Positions 50,440 to 58,107 of a stretch of DNA of 64,000 nt are shown one piece after another. The position numbers were made by a program, and so were the translations under genes. This DNA comes from JTS-AC122 sp050246015 (lineage in GTDB: Bacteria; Planctomycetota; Phycisphaerae; Phycisphaerales; UBA1924): contig JBFWWU010000007.1 of NCBI GenBank assembly GCA_050246015.1, forward strand, positions 124,001-188,000, in the 5' to 3' direction. The notes beneath the pieces are model-generated. The model made no database searches. It saw nothing but the letters and a program-made list of their open reading frames with translations, and was not told the DNA's origin. The number at the start of each line of letters is the position of its first letter. The first letter of the stretch is position 1.

Positions 50440-52962
50440 TCAGCACCCAGCCGGCGGACTGAAGAAGCACCCGAGGAAGTCGAAGAAGTCCTGGCTGTTG
50501 GTCTCGCCATCCGTGTTGTAGTCGGCGTTCCCGCCGAAGAACCCGGCGACGAAGTCGAAGAAGTCCTGCGAGTCCACGCCGCCGGTGCCGTTCCAGTTGC
50601 ACGGGCATGGCTGCGGGCACTGCGTCGAACCGCAGTTCGTGCCCGCGCCGTTGAACGTGCCGCTCTGCGCCGCGCATCCGGCGGCGTCGGTCTGCACGCA
50701 CACGCCCGACGGCAGGCAGCACGCACCCGCCGGCTGCGGACAGTTCACGCCGCCGCACGTTGTGCCCGATCCGCTGAACGTTCCCCCTTGAGCCGTGCAC
50801 GTGGGCATGTCCACCTGGATGCAGTCACCCGAGGGCAGACAGCACGCGCCCAGCGGCTGCGGGCACGACACGCCCCCGCACAGCACGCCGGCTCCCTGGA
50901 ACTGGCCCCCCATCGCCGCGCACGCCGCCGCATCGGCCACTTCCACGCACGAACCGCTCGGCAGGCAGCACGCCCCGGGCGGCTCCGGGCACCCCGCCGA
51001 CGCGCAACTCGTCCCGTGGCCCTGCCACACTCCCCCGGATGCCAGGCAGATCGCCAGGTTCACCGTCGTGATGCACCCGCCGCCTTCCAGGCAGCACGCT
51101 CCCGGCGGCTGCGGGCACACTGTCCCGCCGCACGTCGACAGGTCGCCTTGGTAGTTCCCTCCCTGCGCCGCGCAGTCCGCCGACGTCGCCTCGACACAAC
51201 TCCCGTTGCTCAGGCAGCACGCGCCGGTCAGCGGTCCCTGCGGGGGTCCCACGTACACGTTGTCGATGTACCAGTTCTGCGTCGTCAGGCTCACATCCGG
51301 ACGGAACCGCACGCGGAACTCGTTGTGGATCGCTCCCGAGACGCTCAGCAGGTTGGTCGTGTACTGCGTGAACGCCGCGTCGTCCACCCCGTCGGACGTG
51401 ATCGTGTTGACGTTCACCCAGCGCAGCGAACTGAGCCAGACATCGACAAACAGTTGCCCGCCCGCGGGCACGCCGCGCGCCTGCACGTAGTACGACAACC
51501 GCGGGTTCGACACGCCCACAAGTTCGATGAAGCCCGTCCGAAGATCGTCGTCGTCATAATCGCCCGCGCCGATCGCGTTGAGTTGCACCGCCCGCGGGGA
51601 CGAGGGAGGGTTCACGCTCGCCGTCGACGTCACCGCCCCGTCGTTGTACACCCACTTGGTCGCGTCCAGCGCCGTCGCCGGGAAATCATCCGAGAACGGC
51701 GTCGCCACCGGCGCCGGCTCCGTCGTCAGGCACGTGCGAGTGTTGCGATACGCCACGATCTGCGCCGCCTCGCCCGCGCCGAAGCTCGTGAAGATGCCCG
51801 TGCACGCGGGCGGCCCGCACCCGTTGCACGAGCACATGATGTTGCACGTCCCGCTGTTGTCGCAGTGCTGCGCCGACCAGTTGTGCCCCAGTTCGTGCGC
51901 CGTCAGTGAGCGCCGAAGCGTCAAGTTCGTCGTGTACCTCGACTGCGACAGCCCATACCCCCGGCCCGCGTCGCAGATCGCGCTCAGGTTCGCGATCCCG
52001 ATCACGCTCCCGTCCACGTTCTTCCCCGTGAACAGGTGCGCCACGTCGCGGCGGATCGAGCCAAGTTGCGACGACCAGTGCGAATCAAACTGGTTCAGCA
52101 GCGTCCCGGGGTCTGTCGAGGAGTACGGATCAGGCTCCGCCGTCCGCACCACGATCGTCGTCACCTCGTACGAGATGTCCGTGTTGTTCTCATAGATCCC
52201 CTCCACCGCGTTCATGATCGACTCGATGTCGTTCACGACGTTGTTCACGTTGTTCCCGTTGAGCGCGTAGTACTCGACATCGGCGTCAAACGCGATGTCG
52301 GCGATCCGGTCGCCCGTTGTCCGCGGCGCCGGGTCGCTCGTCCCTCCCACCGGGCGGATCCCCGCCCCGCGCCCGTCGCCGTCAAACGCCGGCTTCACGA
52401 AGTCGTCCACGCCGCAGCGTCCGTTCACCGGCGCGATCTCCCGGTCGCGGTAGATCACGTGCAGCCTCGGGTCCACACCGGGGATCTCCGCCGACACCTG
52501 CTGGATCGCCCAGACCGTGTCGTCGCCCAGATCGATCCATGCGCGAAGCCCGCCGTGGATCAGCGACGCCCGCACCCGGCTGTTCGGATCCTGAAGCACG
52601 TCCCCGCGCATCGTCGTCCTCGCCGGCGGCTCCACCCGCTGGAGTTGCCCGCTCCCGTCATCCACCAGCACCTGGAAGCCGTCGCCCCGGAGCGTGTTCG
52701 GCGCCAGCGCGAGATCCATGTCCCGGCCCGCGATTTTCACTCGGATCGTCGCCGGCGCGTCCGCCGTCGCCGGAACATTCAGCAGTTGCAGCGTGTACGA
52801 CTTGACGTCGAATACCGCCTTGATCTGCTGGTCAAGATCATCACGCAACTGCGCCGCCGCCGGCATCGTCGCAAACCCCGGCGTGGATGCGCTGGCTGTC
52901 ATCACAGTCGCGGCGCAACACAGTCCGGCCACCGCCCCCCAGATCTGTCGGGATGGATTCAT
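50440..52962 (-). CDS. Secreted M12-like zinc metalloprotease with five Cys-rich repeats and a GC-type dockerin
   Basis: 840 residues from the ATG at 52962 (AGGAG upstream). The signal peptide (IWGAVAGLCCAATVMTASAS) is followed by a propeptide-like region. Residues about 190-400 form the protease: zinc-binding HELGHNWSAQHC near 355 (HExxHxxxxxH) with a Met-turn-like CNIMC. A beta-sandwich-like region follows. Five 40-41-residue GACC-type repeats come next, then paired loops WNGTGGVDSQDFFDFVAGFF and YNTDGETNSQDFFDFLGCFF ending PPAGC, the GC-type dockerin tail. The repeat region is probably disulfide-bonded. An upstream ATG at 53013 is rejected because it would bury the signal peptide. Confidence 0.9.
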   Translation of the reverse strand: MNPSRQIWGAVAGLCCAATVMTASASTPGFATMPAAAQLRDDLDQQIKAVFDVKSYTLQLLNVPATADAPATIRVKIAGRDMDLALAPNTLRGDGFQVLVDDGSGQLQRVEPPARTTMRGDVLQDPNSRVRASLIHGGLRAWIDLGDDTVWAIQQVSAEIPGVDPRLHVIYRDREIAPVNGRCGVDDFVKPAFDGDGRGAGIRPVGGTSDPAPRTTGDRIADIAFDADVEYYALNGNNVNNVVNDIESIMNAVEGIYENNTDISYEVTTIVVRTAEPDPYSSTDPGTLLNQFDSHWSSQLGSIRRDVAHLFTGKNVDGSVIGIANLSAICDAGRGYGLSQSRYTTNLTLRRSLTAHELGHNWSAQHCDNSGTCNIMCSCNGCGPPACTGIFTSFGAGEAAQIVAYRNTRTCLTTEPAPVATPFSDDFPATALDATKWVYNDGAVTSTASVNPPSSPRAVQLNAIGAGDYDDDDLRTGFIELVGVSNPRLSYYVQARGVPAGGQLFVDVWLSSLRWVNVNTITSDGVDDAAFTQYTTNLLSVSGAIHNEFRVRFRPDVSLTTQNWYIDNVYVGPPQGPLTGACCLSNGSCVEATSADCAAQGGNYQGDLSTCGGTVCPQPPGACCLEGGGCITTVNLAICLASGGVWQGHGTSCASAGCPEPPGACCLPSGSCVEVADAAACAAMGGQFQGAGVLCGGVSCPQPLGACCLPSGDCIQVDMPTCTAQGGTFSGSGTTCGGVNCPQPAGACCLPSGVCVQTDAAGCAAQSGTFNGAGTNCGSTQCPQPCPCNWNGTGGVDSQDFFDFVAGFFGGNADYNTDGETNSQDFFDFLGCFFSPPAGC
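50600..51232 (-). repeat. Five tandem Cys-rich repeats inside the metalloprotease gene
   Basis: Each unit starts GACCL, has G-x-C after a few residues, then an A/C-x-A-x-G-G-x-F/Y-x-G block and ends C-G-x-x-x-C-P-Q/E-P. Units are 40-41 residues (about 120-123 bp) and clearly diverged, so they arose by old duplication. About six to seven cysteines per unit suggest compact disulfide-bonded modules. Confidence 0.85.
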
Positions 52963-53105
52963 GGCGTGTCTCCTGAAACGGGTGTAGATACCAAGTCCGG
53001 CGTTCCCAAACAAATCACGACTAAGCGGACACGCCGCGGACCATCATGCGATCGGAAGGCCCAAATCCTCTGGGCACCTCCTGCTTCGCACCTCCACCCA
53101 ATAGC

Positions 53106-53111
53106 AGTATA
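53106..53111 (-). promoter_or_regulatory. -10-like TATACT upstream of the metalloprotease gene
   Basis: TATACT on the minus strand lies 144 bases before the start codon. The implied 5' leader of about 135 nt contains a small hairpin. No good -35 element is seen. Confidence 0.35.
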
Positions 53112-53184
53112 CAACATCTTCCGAAAGTGTGCCGACACTTATCGAACCAATCTTCGGCAAACTTTCCACACCAACGGCGTGGAA

Positions 53185-53529
53185 TCACGCCATCGCGTCG
53201 TCGGAGTCCTCAGACTCGGGTAGCGGCGCATCCGCTGCTCGCCCGTCCTTCCAAGGCATATTCACCGCGCCGCACTCCGGGCACGCGATCCCGTGTGTGC
53301 CCGCCGGCTCGCGGCGAAGATCGTGCCCGCATGCCAGGCACGTCGGGTGCGCCAGCCGATCCGCCATCTTCCGGATGGAAACCGCCGCCGCGGCCACGGC
53401 CACTCCCAGCGTCGGCAGCAGCGGCAACCCCGCGAACGACACCGTCGCCACCACCGCCAGCACGATCCCAAGCAGCCCGGCCACGACCTTCAGCTTCGTC
53501 CGGGCGATGTAGGCAAGCCGATTGTTCAT
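53185..53529 (-). CDS. Small membrane protein with a zinc ribbon
   Basis: 114 residues from the ATG at 53529 (an alternative start at 53571 cannot be excluded). Two hydrophobic segments (LKVVAGLLGIVLAVVATVSF and PLLPTLGVAVAAAAVSI) are followed by a four-cysteine ribbon, CLACGHDL...GIACPECG, and an acidic tail. Function unknown. Confidence 0.72.
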   Translation of the reverse strand: MNNRLAYIARTKLKVVAGLLGIVLAVVATVSFAGLPLLPTLGVAVAAAAVSIRKMADRLAHPTCLACGHDLRREPAGTHGIACPECGAVNMPWKDGRAADAPLPESEDSDDAMA

Positions 53530-53691
53530 TGATTCAGTTTCCAGATCCAACCGCCCCCCCGCCGAGCTCATCCTAGCAACGCTCCCGGACCCCGAGAGCC
53601 TATCCGCTCGCTTCCTCGCCGGGTTTCACCATATCGGCGCGGCTCCAGCGAGAACATTGATTTCACTACCCGGCGGCGCGCACCACAGCCG

Positions 53692-53904
53692 TTACTCGCA
53701 TTCGCTCCTCGCCTGCGACACGATCTCCGCCGCCCGGTCCATCGCCGCCAGCGCCGACCGAAGCCGGGGGCGAAGCATGTCCAGATAGTCCTGCTCGAAC
53801 TGCCGGGCCTTCTCGTCGCTCCACTCCGACTTGGCCCGATTCCAGTGCATCAGCAGGACCTTCGTCGCCTCCTGAAGCATCGTGTTTCCAACGCTGATGC
53901 TCAT
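53692..53904 (-). CDS. WXG100-like small helical protein
   Basis: 70 residues. An N-terminal helix (NTMLQEATKVLLMHWNRAKS) and a C-terminal helix (LRSALAAMDRAAEIVSQARS) flank EWSDEKARQFEQDYL, which has the W-x-D/G turn and following Phe of WXG100 proteins. The start overlaps the stop of the upstream gene by 4 bases. It is the last gene of a three-gene operon with a second W-x-D-x(5)-F protein. Type VII-like secretion substrates have this form, but no EccC/EssC ATPase is in the window. Confidence 0.7.
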   Translation of the reverse strand: MSISVGNTMLQEATKVLLMHWNRAKSEWSDEKARQFEQDYLDMLRPRLRSALAAMDRAAEIVSQARSECE

Positions 53905-54491
53905 GCGGTTGTTCCCTCGCCGCCGGCCGTCGCATCCTGTGTCGCGGCGGGCGAGTTCGTGGACCCGCCCGCTTCGTCCTCGCTCGCCGCACCCGCCGGA
54001 TCGCCCCCCGGCGCCCGCAGCCGCGCGTACTCCTCCAGGTTCGCCGACATGCGCTCCAGCCGCGCTTCCGCCTGCGACAGGTCGGTATCCAGGAATCCGC
54101 TGAGTCCCTGCACCTCGCCGTGGTACAGCACGGCTTCATGATCCAGGATCCGCAGCCACCGCCGCACCGACTGCATCTTCGCTTCCGCTTCCGCCAGCAT
54201 CCGCTTGGCCCGCTCGAGCGTCTTCTTCTGATCCACTCCGGCGCGCCCGTCGGTATCGCTCGCGACCACGCTCCGGTACATCTCGCTCTTGGCGCGCGTC
54301 AGCAACTCCTGCCGCCGGCGCAGTTCATGCGTCCAGTAGGGCAGCCGATCGTGCTTCAGCCAGACCAGAGTGCGGGAAAGTTCTGACTCGGCCTCGATCA
54401 ACGCCGCGGCGGCCTCGGCGCGGTACTTCCCAAGCGCCAGCCGGAACTCCCGCAGGACCGCGATCGATGTGATATTCGCGCTGCCCGACAT
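53901..54491 (-). CDS. Long helical (coiled-coil) protein in the WXG-like operon
   Basis: 196 residues, almost entirely helical for the first 155 (AEAAAALIEAESELSRTLVW; LERAKRMLAEAEAKMQSVRR), then a disordered Gly/Ser/Ala tail. No family recognised. It lies between two WXG100-like genes, 17 bp from the upstream one and overlapping the downstream one by 4 bases. A scaffold or chaperone for them is a reasonable guess only. Confidence 0.75.
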   Translation of the reverse strand: MSGSANITSIAVLREFRLALGKYRAEAAAALIEAESELSRTLVWLKHDRLPYWTHELRRRQELLTRAKSEMYRSVVASDTDGRAGVDQKKTLERAKRMLAEAEAKMQSVRRWLRILDHEAVLYHGEVQGLSGFLDTDLSQAEARLERMSANLEEYARLRAPGGDPAGAASEDEAGGSTNSPAATQDATAGGEGTTA

Positions 54492-54508
54492 CCGTGCACG
54501 CTCCGTTG

Positions 54509-54781
54509 CTATCGCTGCCTGAGATAGTCTTCCAGCCGTTCGGCCTTGCGCATCAGGAACGGGATGTGCTGGTTCGACGCCTCGACGAACCGTCCGAGAA
54601 CCTTGATCGTGTGCTCGAACTCCTCGGCGAACTTCGCGTGTTCCTGGTCTCGCCAGGTCTGGCTCAGCCCGCTCAGACGCGAATGAAGCGCCCCAAGTTG
54701 GGATTCCAGTTCACCGTTGAACCGCTTGAGATCCTGCGCGAACCGGCGAAGTTCCGCGGGGTCGGCGATTGCCTTTGCCAT
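54509..54781 (-). CDS. WXG100-like protein
   Basis: 90 residues, the usual length for WXG100 proteins. AGGAG lies before the ATG at 54781 and a TAGAAT -10 candidate at 54835-54840 (minus). LRRFAQDLKRFNGELESQLG is the first helix, SQTWRDQEHAKFAEEFEHTI contains the turn motif with Trp, Asp in place of Gly, and Phe, and a second helix ends AERLEDYLRQR. It heads the operon. WXG100 proteins pair into four-helix bundles and are exported by FtsK-like type VII ATPases; the system partner is not visible here. Confidence 0.75.
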   Translation of the reverse strand: MAKAIADPAELRRFAQDLKRFNGELESQLGALHSRLSGLSQTWRDQEHAKFAEEFEHTIKVLGRFVEASNQHIPFLMRKAERLEDYLRQR

Positions 54782-55209
54782 GCACGATTCTCCTGAGCGG
54801 CGCCAGACTCGAAATCCGCCCTCTCCCGCCGATGATTCTAACGGTCTGTTCGCACCGGCACCCCAGCGGGTTCGGGCGGGTGTGACCAAGCTATTTCCAT
54901 CTGAGCCGTTCGGCGCAAGCCGGCGGGAAGGGGGGGAGGGGGGAGGGGTGGGCGTGCGTGGTCTCATGACTCGCCATCATTCGATCGCGCCGGGCCGCCG
55001 GGCGCTCCCACCGGCCGCTTGCGCGGTTCGGCTCAGAAAATCAGATGGTCACAGCCGTTCGGGCTCGATCCGCGCCAACCGCACTCTCCAAAAACCGCCG
55101 CGCCGGGGTGAACCCGGGCCCGACTTAGGCCGATACCTCGGTACGCGCCGGGGCCGCCGCGGCCTGCGCCACCTCCGCCGCTGCCGCTCCGATTTCTCCC
55201 GAGCCCGTG
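54782..55209. other. Divergent intergenic region with G-quadruplex-like run
   Basis: This 428-base stretch has no convincing gene. It holds the leftward TAGAAT element for the WXG-like operon and a G-rich run at about 54927-54953 (G6-A-G6-A-G4-T-G3 on the + strand). I see nothing else that can be supported. Confidence 0.55.
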
Positions 55210-56067
55210 ATGAGCACCCCCCAGACTTCGGCCGCCCGTGTTGCGATGTCCTTCGAGCAGTTCAACCTGCTCCGCGCGATCATCCTCGACCGGGCCGGCA
55301 TCCACTTCCCGGACGAAAAAAAGTTCGTGCTTGAAAGCCGCCTCGCCCCCCGCCTCCGCGATCTCCAGATCGACGACTTCGACACCTACTTCTCCTTCCT
55401 GACGACCGGTCCGTACCAGGCCGACGAGTTCCAGGAGATGATCGACGCCATCACCGTCAACGAAACCGCTTTCTTCCGAGACCCGCCGCAACTCGACGTG
55501 TTCCAGAACCAGGTCCTCCCGCAACTCATCGAGGCCCGACGGACCACCAAGCGGCTGCGGCTCTGGTCCGCCGCGTGCGCGTCCGGCGAAGAGGCCTACA
55601 CCCTCGCGTTGATCGTGCACACCGCGCTGGGCGTGCGACTCGCGGACTGGCGGATCGAAATCCTCGGCACCGACATCTCCGAGCGGGCCATCCGCTCGGC
55701 CCGCTCCGCTTCGTACACCGACTACGCCGTGCGTTCGACCAGCCCCATTGTCAAGCAGCGCTACTTCCGCACCGACGGGCCCGCCTGGGTCGTGCACCCC
55801 GACATCCAGTCGATGGTGCATTTCGAAGTGCACAACCTCAAGGATCGTCTGGGCATCAAGCGCCACGGCGTCTTTGACGTCATCTTCTGCCGCAACGTCC
55901 TGACCTACTTCGGCCCCCAGATGAAGCAGCACGTCCTCAGGACGCTCGCCGATCAACTGCACCCCGGTGGATTCCTCTTCGTGGCGCCGTCCGACGCTCC
56001 TCTGGGCCCCGATCTTCCCTTCGTCATCGTGCCCGTCGCGCCCGCCGGCTGCTACCGCAAGTCGTAG
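55210..56067 (+). CDS. cheR: Chemoreceptor glutamate methyltransferase CheR
   Basis: 285 residues. CheR methylates Glu residues of chemoreceptors using SAM. The N-terminal helical domain (FNLLRAIILDRAGIHFPDEK; NETAFFRDPPQLDVFQ) and the SAM fold (LRLWSAACASGEEAYTLALI; WRIEILGTDISERAIRSARS; DVIFCRNVLTYFGPQMKQHV) match CheR closely. The start at 55210 follows an overlapping GTG at 55207. A CheY-like gene lies 52 bp downstream, so the two form a small chemotaxis or signalling unit. Confidence 0.95.
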   Translation: MSTPQTSAARVAMSFEQFNLLRAIILDRAGIHFPDEKKFVLESRLAPRLRDLQIDDFDTYFSFLTTGPYQADEFQEMIDAITVNETAFFRDPPQLDVFQNQVLPQLIEARRTTKRLRLWSAACASGEEAYTLALIVHTALGVRLADWRIEILGTDISERAIRSARSASYTDYAVRSTSPIVKQRYFRTDGPAWVVHPDIQSMVHFEVHNLKDRLGIKRHGVFDVIFCRNVLTYFGPQMKQHVLRTLADQLHPGGFLFVAPSDAPLGPDLPFVIVPVAPAGCYRKS

Positions 56068-56119
56068 CGCCGCCTCAACGCCTCCCGACCACTTCACACC
56101 TTCCGCGAGTCCCCACTCC

Positions 56120-56488
56120 ATGAAGATCATGCTGATCGATAGTTCCAGGACGATGCGCAACATCCAGAGAAGCGTCCTCGCTCAACTCGGGCACACGCAG
56201 ATCGAAGAGGCCTGCGATGGTCAGGACGCCATGGCCAAACTCGGCGCCTTCCAGCCCGATCTCATCCTCGTCGATTGGAACATGCCCAACATGGACGGCT
56301 TGACCTTCGTGAAGACCTTCCGCCACACCAACAAGACCACCCCCTTGATCATGGTCACGACCCAGAGCGAAAAATCGCGCGTCATCGAAGCGATCAAGGC
56401 GGGCGTCAACAACTACGTCGTCAAGCCCTTCACCCCGGACCTCCTCAGCCAGCGCATCACCGAAACGCTCGCCCGGCAAGCCGCCTGA
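56120..56488 (+). CDS. CheY-like response regulator (receiver domain only)
   Basis: 122 residues. The phosphoacceptor Asp lies in LILVDWNMPNMDGLTFVK (about residue 53), with the acidic residue in MLIDSS (Asp7), the conserved Thr in MVTTQSEKSR and Lys in VVKPFTPDLL. There is no output domain. The second acidic residue after Asp7 is Ser, so Mg2+ binding may rest on one carboxylate. It sits next to cheR. Confidence 0.93.
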   Translation: MKIMLIDSSRTMRNIQRSVLAQLGHTQIEEACDGQDAMAKLGAFQPDLILVDWNMPNMDGLTFVKTFRHTNKTTPLIMVTTQSEKSRVIEAIKAGVNNYVVKPFTPDLLSQRITETLARQAA

Positions 56489-56563
56489 ACCCGTGCAGTG
56501 CCCGCCCGGCTTCCTCAACATTGATCAGCCCCAATCGCACTGGACCCCGCGAGCCCGCGCGCG

Positions 56564-56569
56564 CACAAT
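56564..56569 (+). promoter_or_regulatory. -10-like CACAAT before the CX4CH protein gene
   Basis: CACAAT ends 6 nt before the ATG with no ribosome-binding site. It is the weakest member of the leaderless-type set. Confidence 0.3.
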
Positions 56570-56575
56570 AGCGGC

Positions 56576-57934
56576 ATGAACCGCCCCACATCCGGATTGG
56601 CTCCGCTGTTGCTCGTAGGGGCGTCCATTCTCGCCGTGACGCATTGGGACGCAGCCGCCCGCGCCGGTGTGCCCTCCGCCCAACCAGAAAACCCCCCGCC
56701 ACCCAAGACGCCCCCGCCCAAGGACGAGCCAAAGAGCGATCCGCCCGTCGATCCCCCCAAGGACGACCCGGATAAGCCCAGCGATCGTGGCGGGTCCGAA
56801 GTCGTGATCTACCTCGTGGGTGGAAACCGCGTCAGCGGCATCCTGGTTTCCGAACGTCCCGACGCGCTCGTCGTCCGCATCGCCGGCATCGAAACCACAT
56901 TCAAGTCCGACCTCATCGAACGCTACGAGGTGCTCAAGCCCATTCTCGAGCGATACCGCGAGATGCGTGCCAGCATCGGCGATGATCCGGACAACATCGC
57001 GATCCTCGCCGAGTGGCTCCGCTCACGTGAGCAACTGGACCTGGCGCTCGAAGAGGTGAGCCGCCTGCTGAGGCTTGAACCCAATCACGTCGAAGGCCGC
57101 CGCCTCAAGATCCTGATCGAGAGCCAGATCGCCCTGCGGAACAAGCCCAAGTCCCCGGCCGGTCCGCTCCCGGCTCGTCCCGACCCCGATGCCAAACGCG
57201 ACGCCGATCCGCACTTCCCCCTTCTCACCGACGCCCAGATCAACACCCTCAAGGTCTTCGAGATCGACCTCGACGATCCGCCCCGCGTCTCGATCAAGCG
57301 GGACACCATCACGAAGTTGATCCAGCAGCACGGGGACTCTCCCCACATGCCCACGACGCAGGAAGGGCGCGACGCGCTCTACCGCCAGACGCCCACCGCG
57401 ATCCTCGACCTGATGTTCAGAGTCCGGGCCCGCGATCTGTACTCGGAGGTCCAGGTCGCCGATCAGCCCCGATCGATGCGCGCCTTCCGCGATGATGTCC
57501 ACGCCGCCTGGCTCACCAACGCCTGCGCCACGACGCAGTGCCACGGCGGGCAGGAGGCCGGTCGGCTCGCGCTCTATCCCTATCGCCCCCGTTCCGACGC
57601 CACCGTCTACACCAACTTTCTCATCCTCGATCGATTCCGACTCGACGACGGGTCGGCGTTGATCAACTACGACGACCCGGCGCGATCGCCGCTGCTCCAG
57701 ATCGCCGTCAACCGCAAGCACTCGACGTTTCCTCATCCCGAGGCGCCGCGCGGGCAGTCCGGACGCGACGGGTTCAAGCCGGTCTTTGACGATGCGCGTG
57801 ACCCGGGGTTTCGAAAGGCGGTGAACTGGATCAAGTCCATGTACCGGCCTCATCCAGATTACCCGATCGAATACCAACCTCCGGCGCCGAGTCTCGCTCC
57901 CAGCAAAGAGAAGCAGCCCGGGCCGCCGCGCTAG
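56576..57934 (+). CDS. Exported protein with CX4CH motif, function unknown
   Basis: 452 residues. The N-terminal signal (LAPLLLVGASILAVTHWDAA) is followed by a long Pro/Lys/Asp-rich linker (residues about 35-70), a small beta domain (VVIYLVGGNRVSGILVSERP), a helical section and a C-terminal domain with CATTQCHGGQEAG (C-x4-CH). That arrangement recalls c-type cytochrome-like domains of planctomycete proteins, where the spacing differs from the usual CxxCH. Whether heme is attached is uncertain. Function unknown. Confidence 0.75.
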   Translation: MNRPTSGLAPLLLVGASILAVTHWDAAARAGVPSAQPENPPPPKTPPPKDEPKSDPPVDPPKDDPDKPSDRGGSEVVIYLVGGNRVSGILVSERPDALVVRIAGIETTFKSDLIERYEVLKPILERYREMRASIGDDPDNIAILAEWLRSREQLDLALEEVSRLLRLEPNHVEGRRLKILIESQIALRNKPKSPAGPLPARPDPDAKRDADPHFPLLTDAQINTLKVFEIDLDDPPRVSIKRDTITKLIQQHGDSPHMPTTQEGRDALYRQTPTAILDLMFRVRARDLYSEVQVADQPRSMRAFRDDVHAAWLTNACATTQCHGGQEAGRLALYPYRPRSDATVYTNFLILDRFRLDDGSALINYDDPARSPLLQIAVNRKHSTFPHPEAPRGQSGRDGFKPVFDDARDPGFRKAVNWIKSMYRPHPDYPIEYQPPAPSLAPSKEKQPGPPR

Positions 57935-58107
57935 CCAGACCCCGCGGGTCTCCCCCGGCCGTCCACGAATTGACGGGCGCGCACGCCGACCGCGGTGCTG
58001 CTAAAGTGTTGCAATCGTGTTCGGCACATCACTGCGGGAACCGCGTTCCCGTGGATGTGGTATCGATATTGATCATCTCTCCCGACGATCTGCCTCGGAG
58101 CCCTGGA

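Noticed and set aside
50600..51232. CRISPR-like periodic repeats
   Set aside because: The periodicity is protein-level (40-41 residue Cys-rich units in frame); nucleotide copies are diverged and lack spacers.
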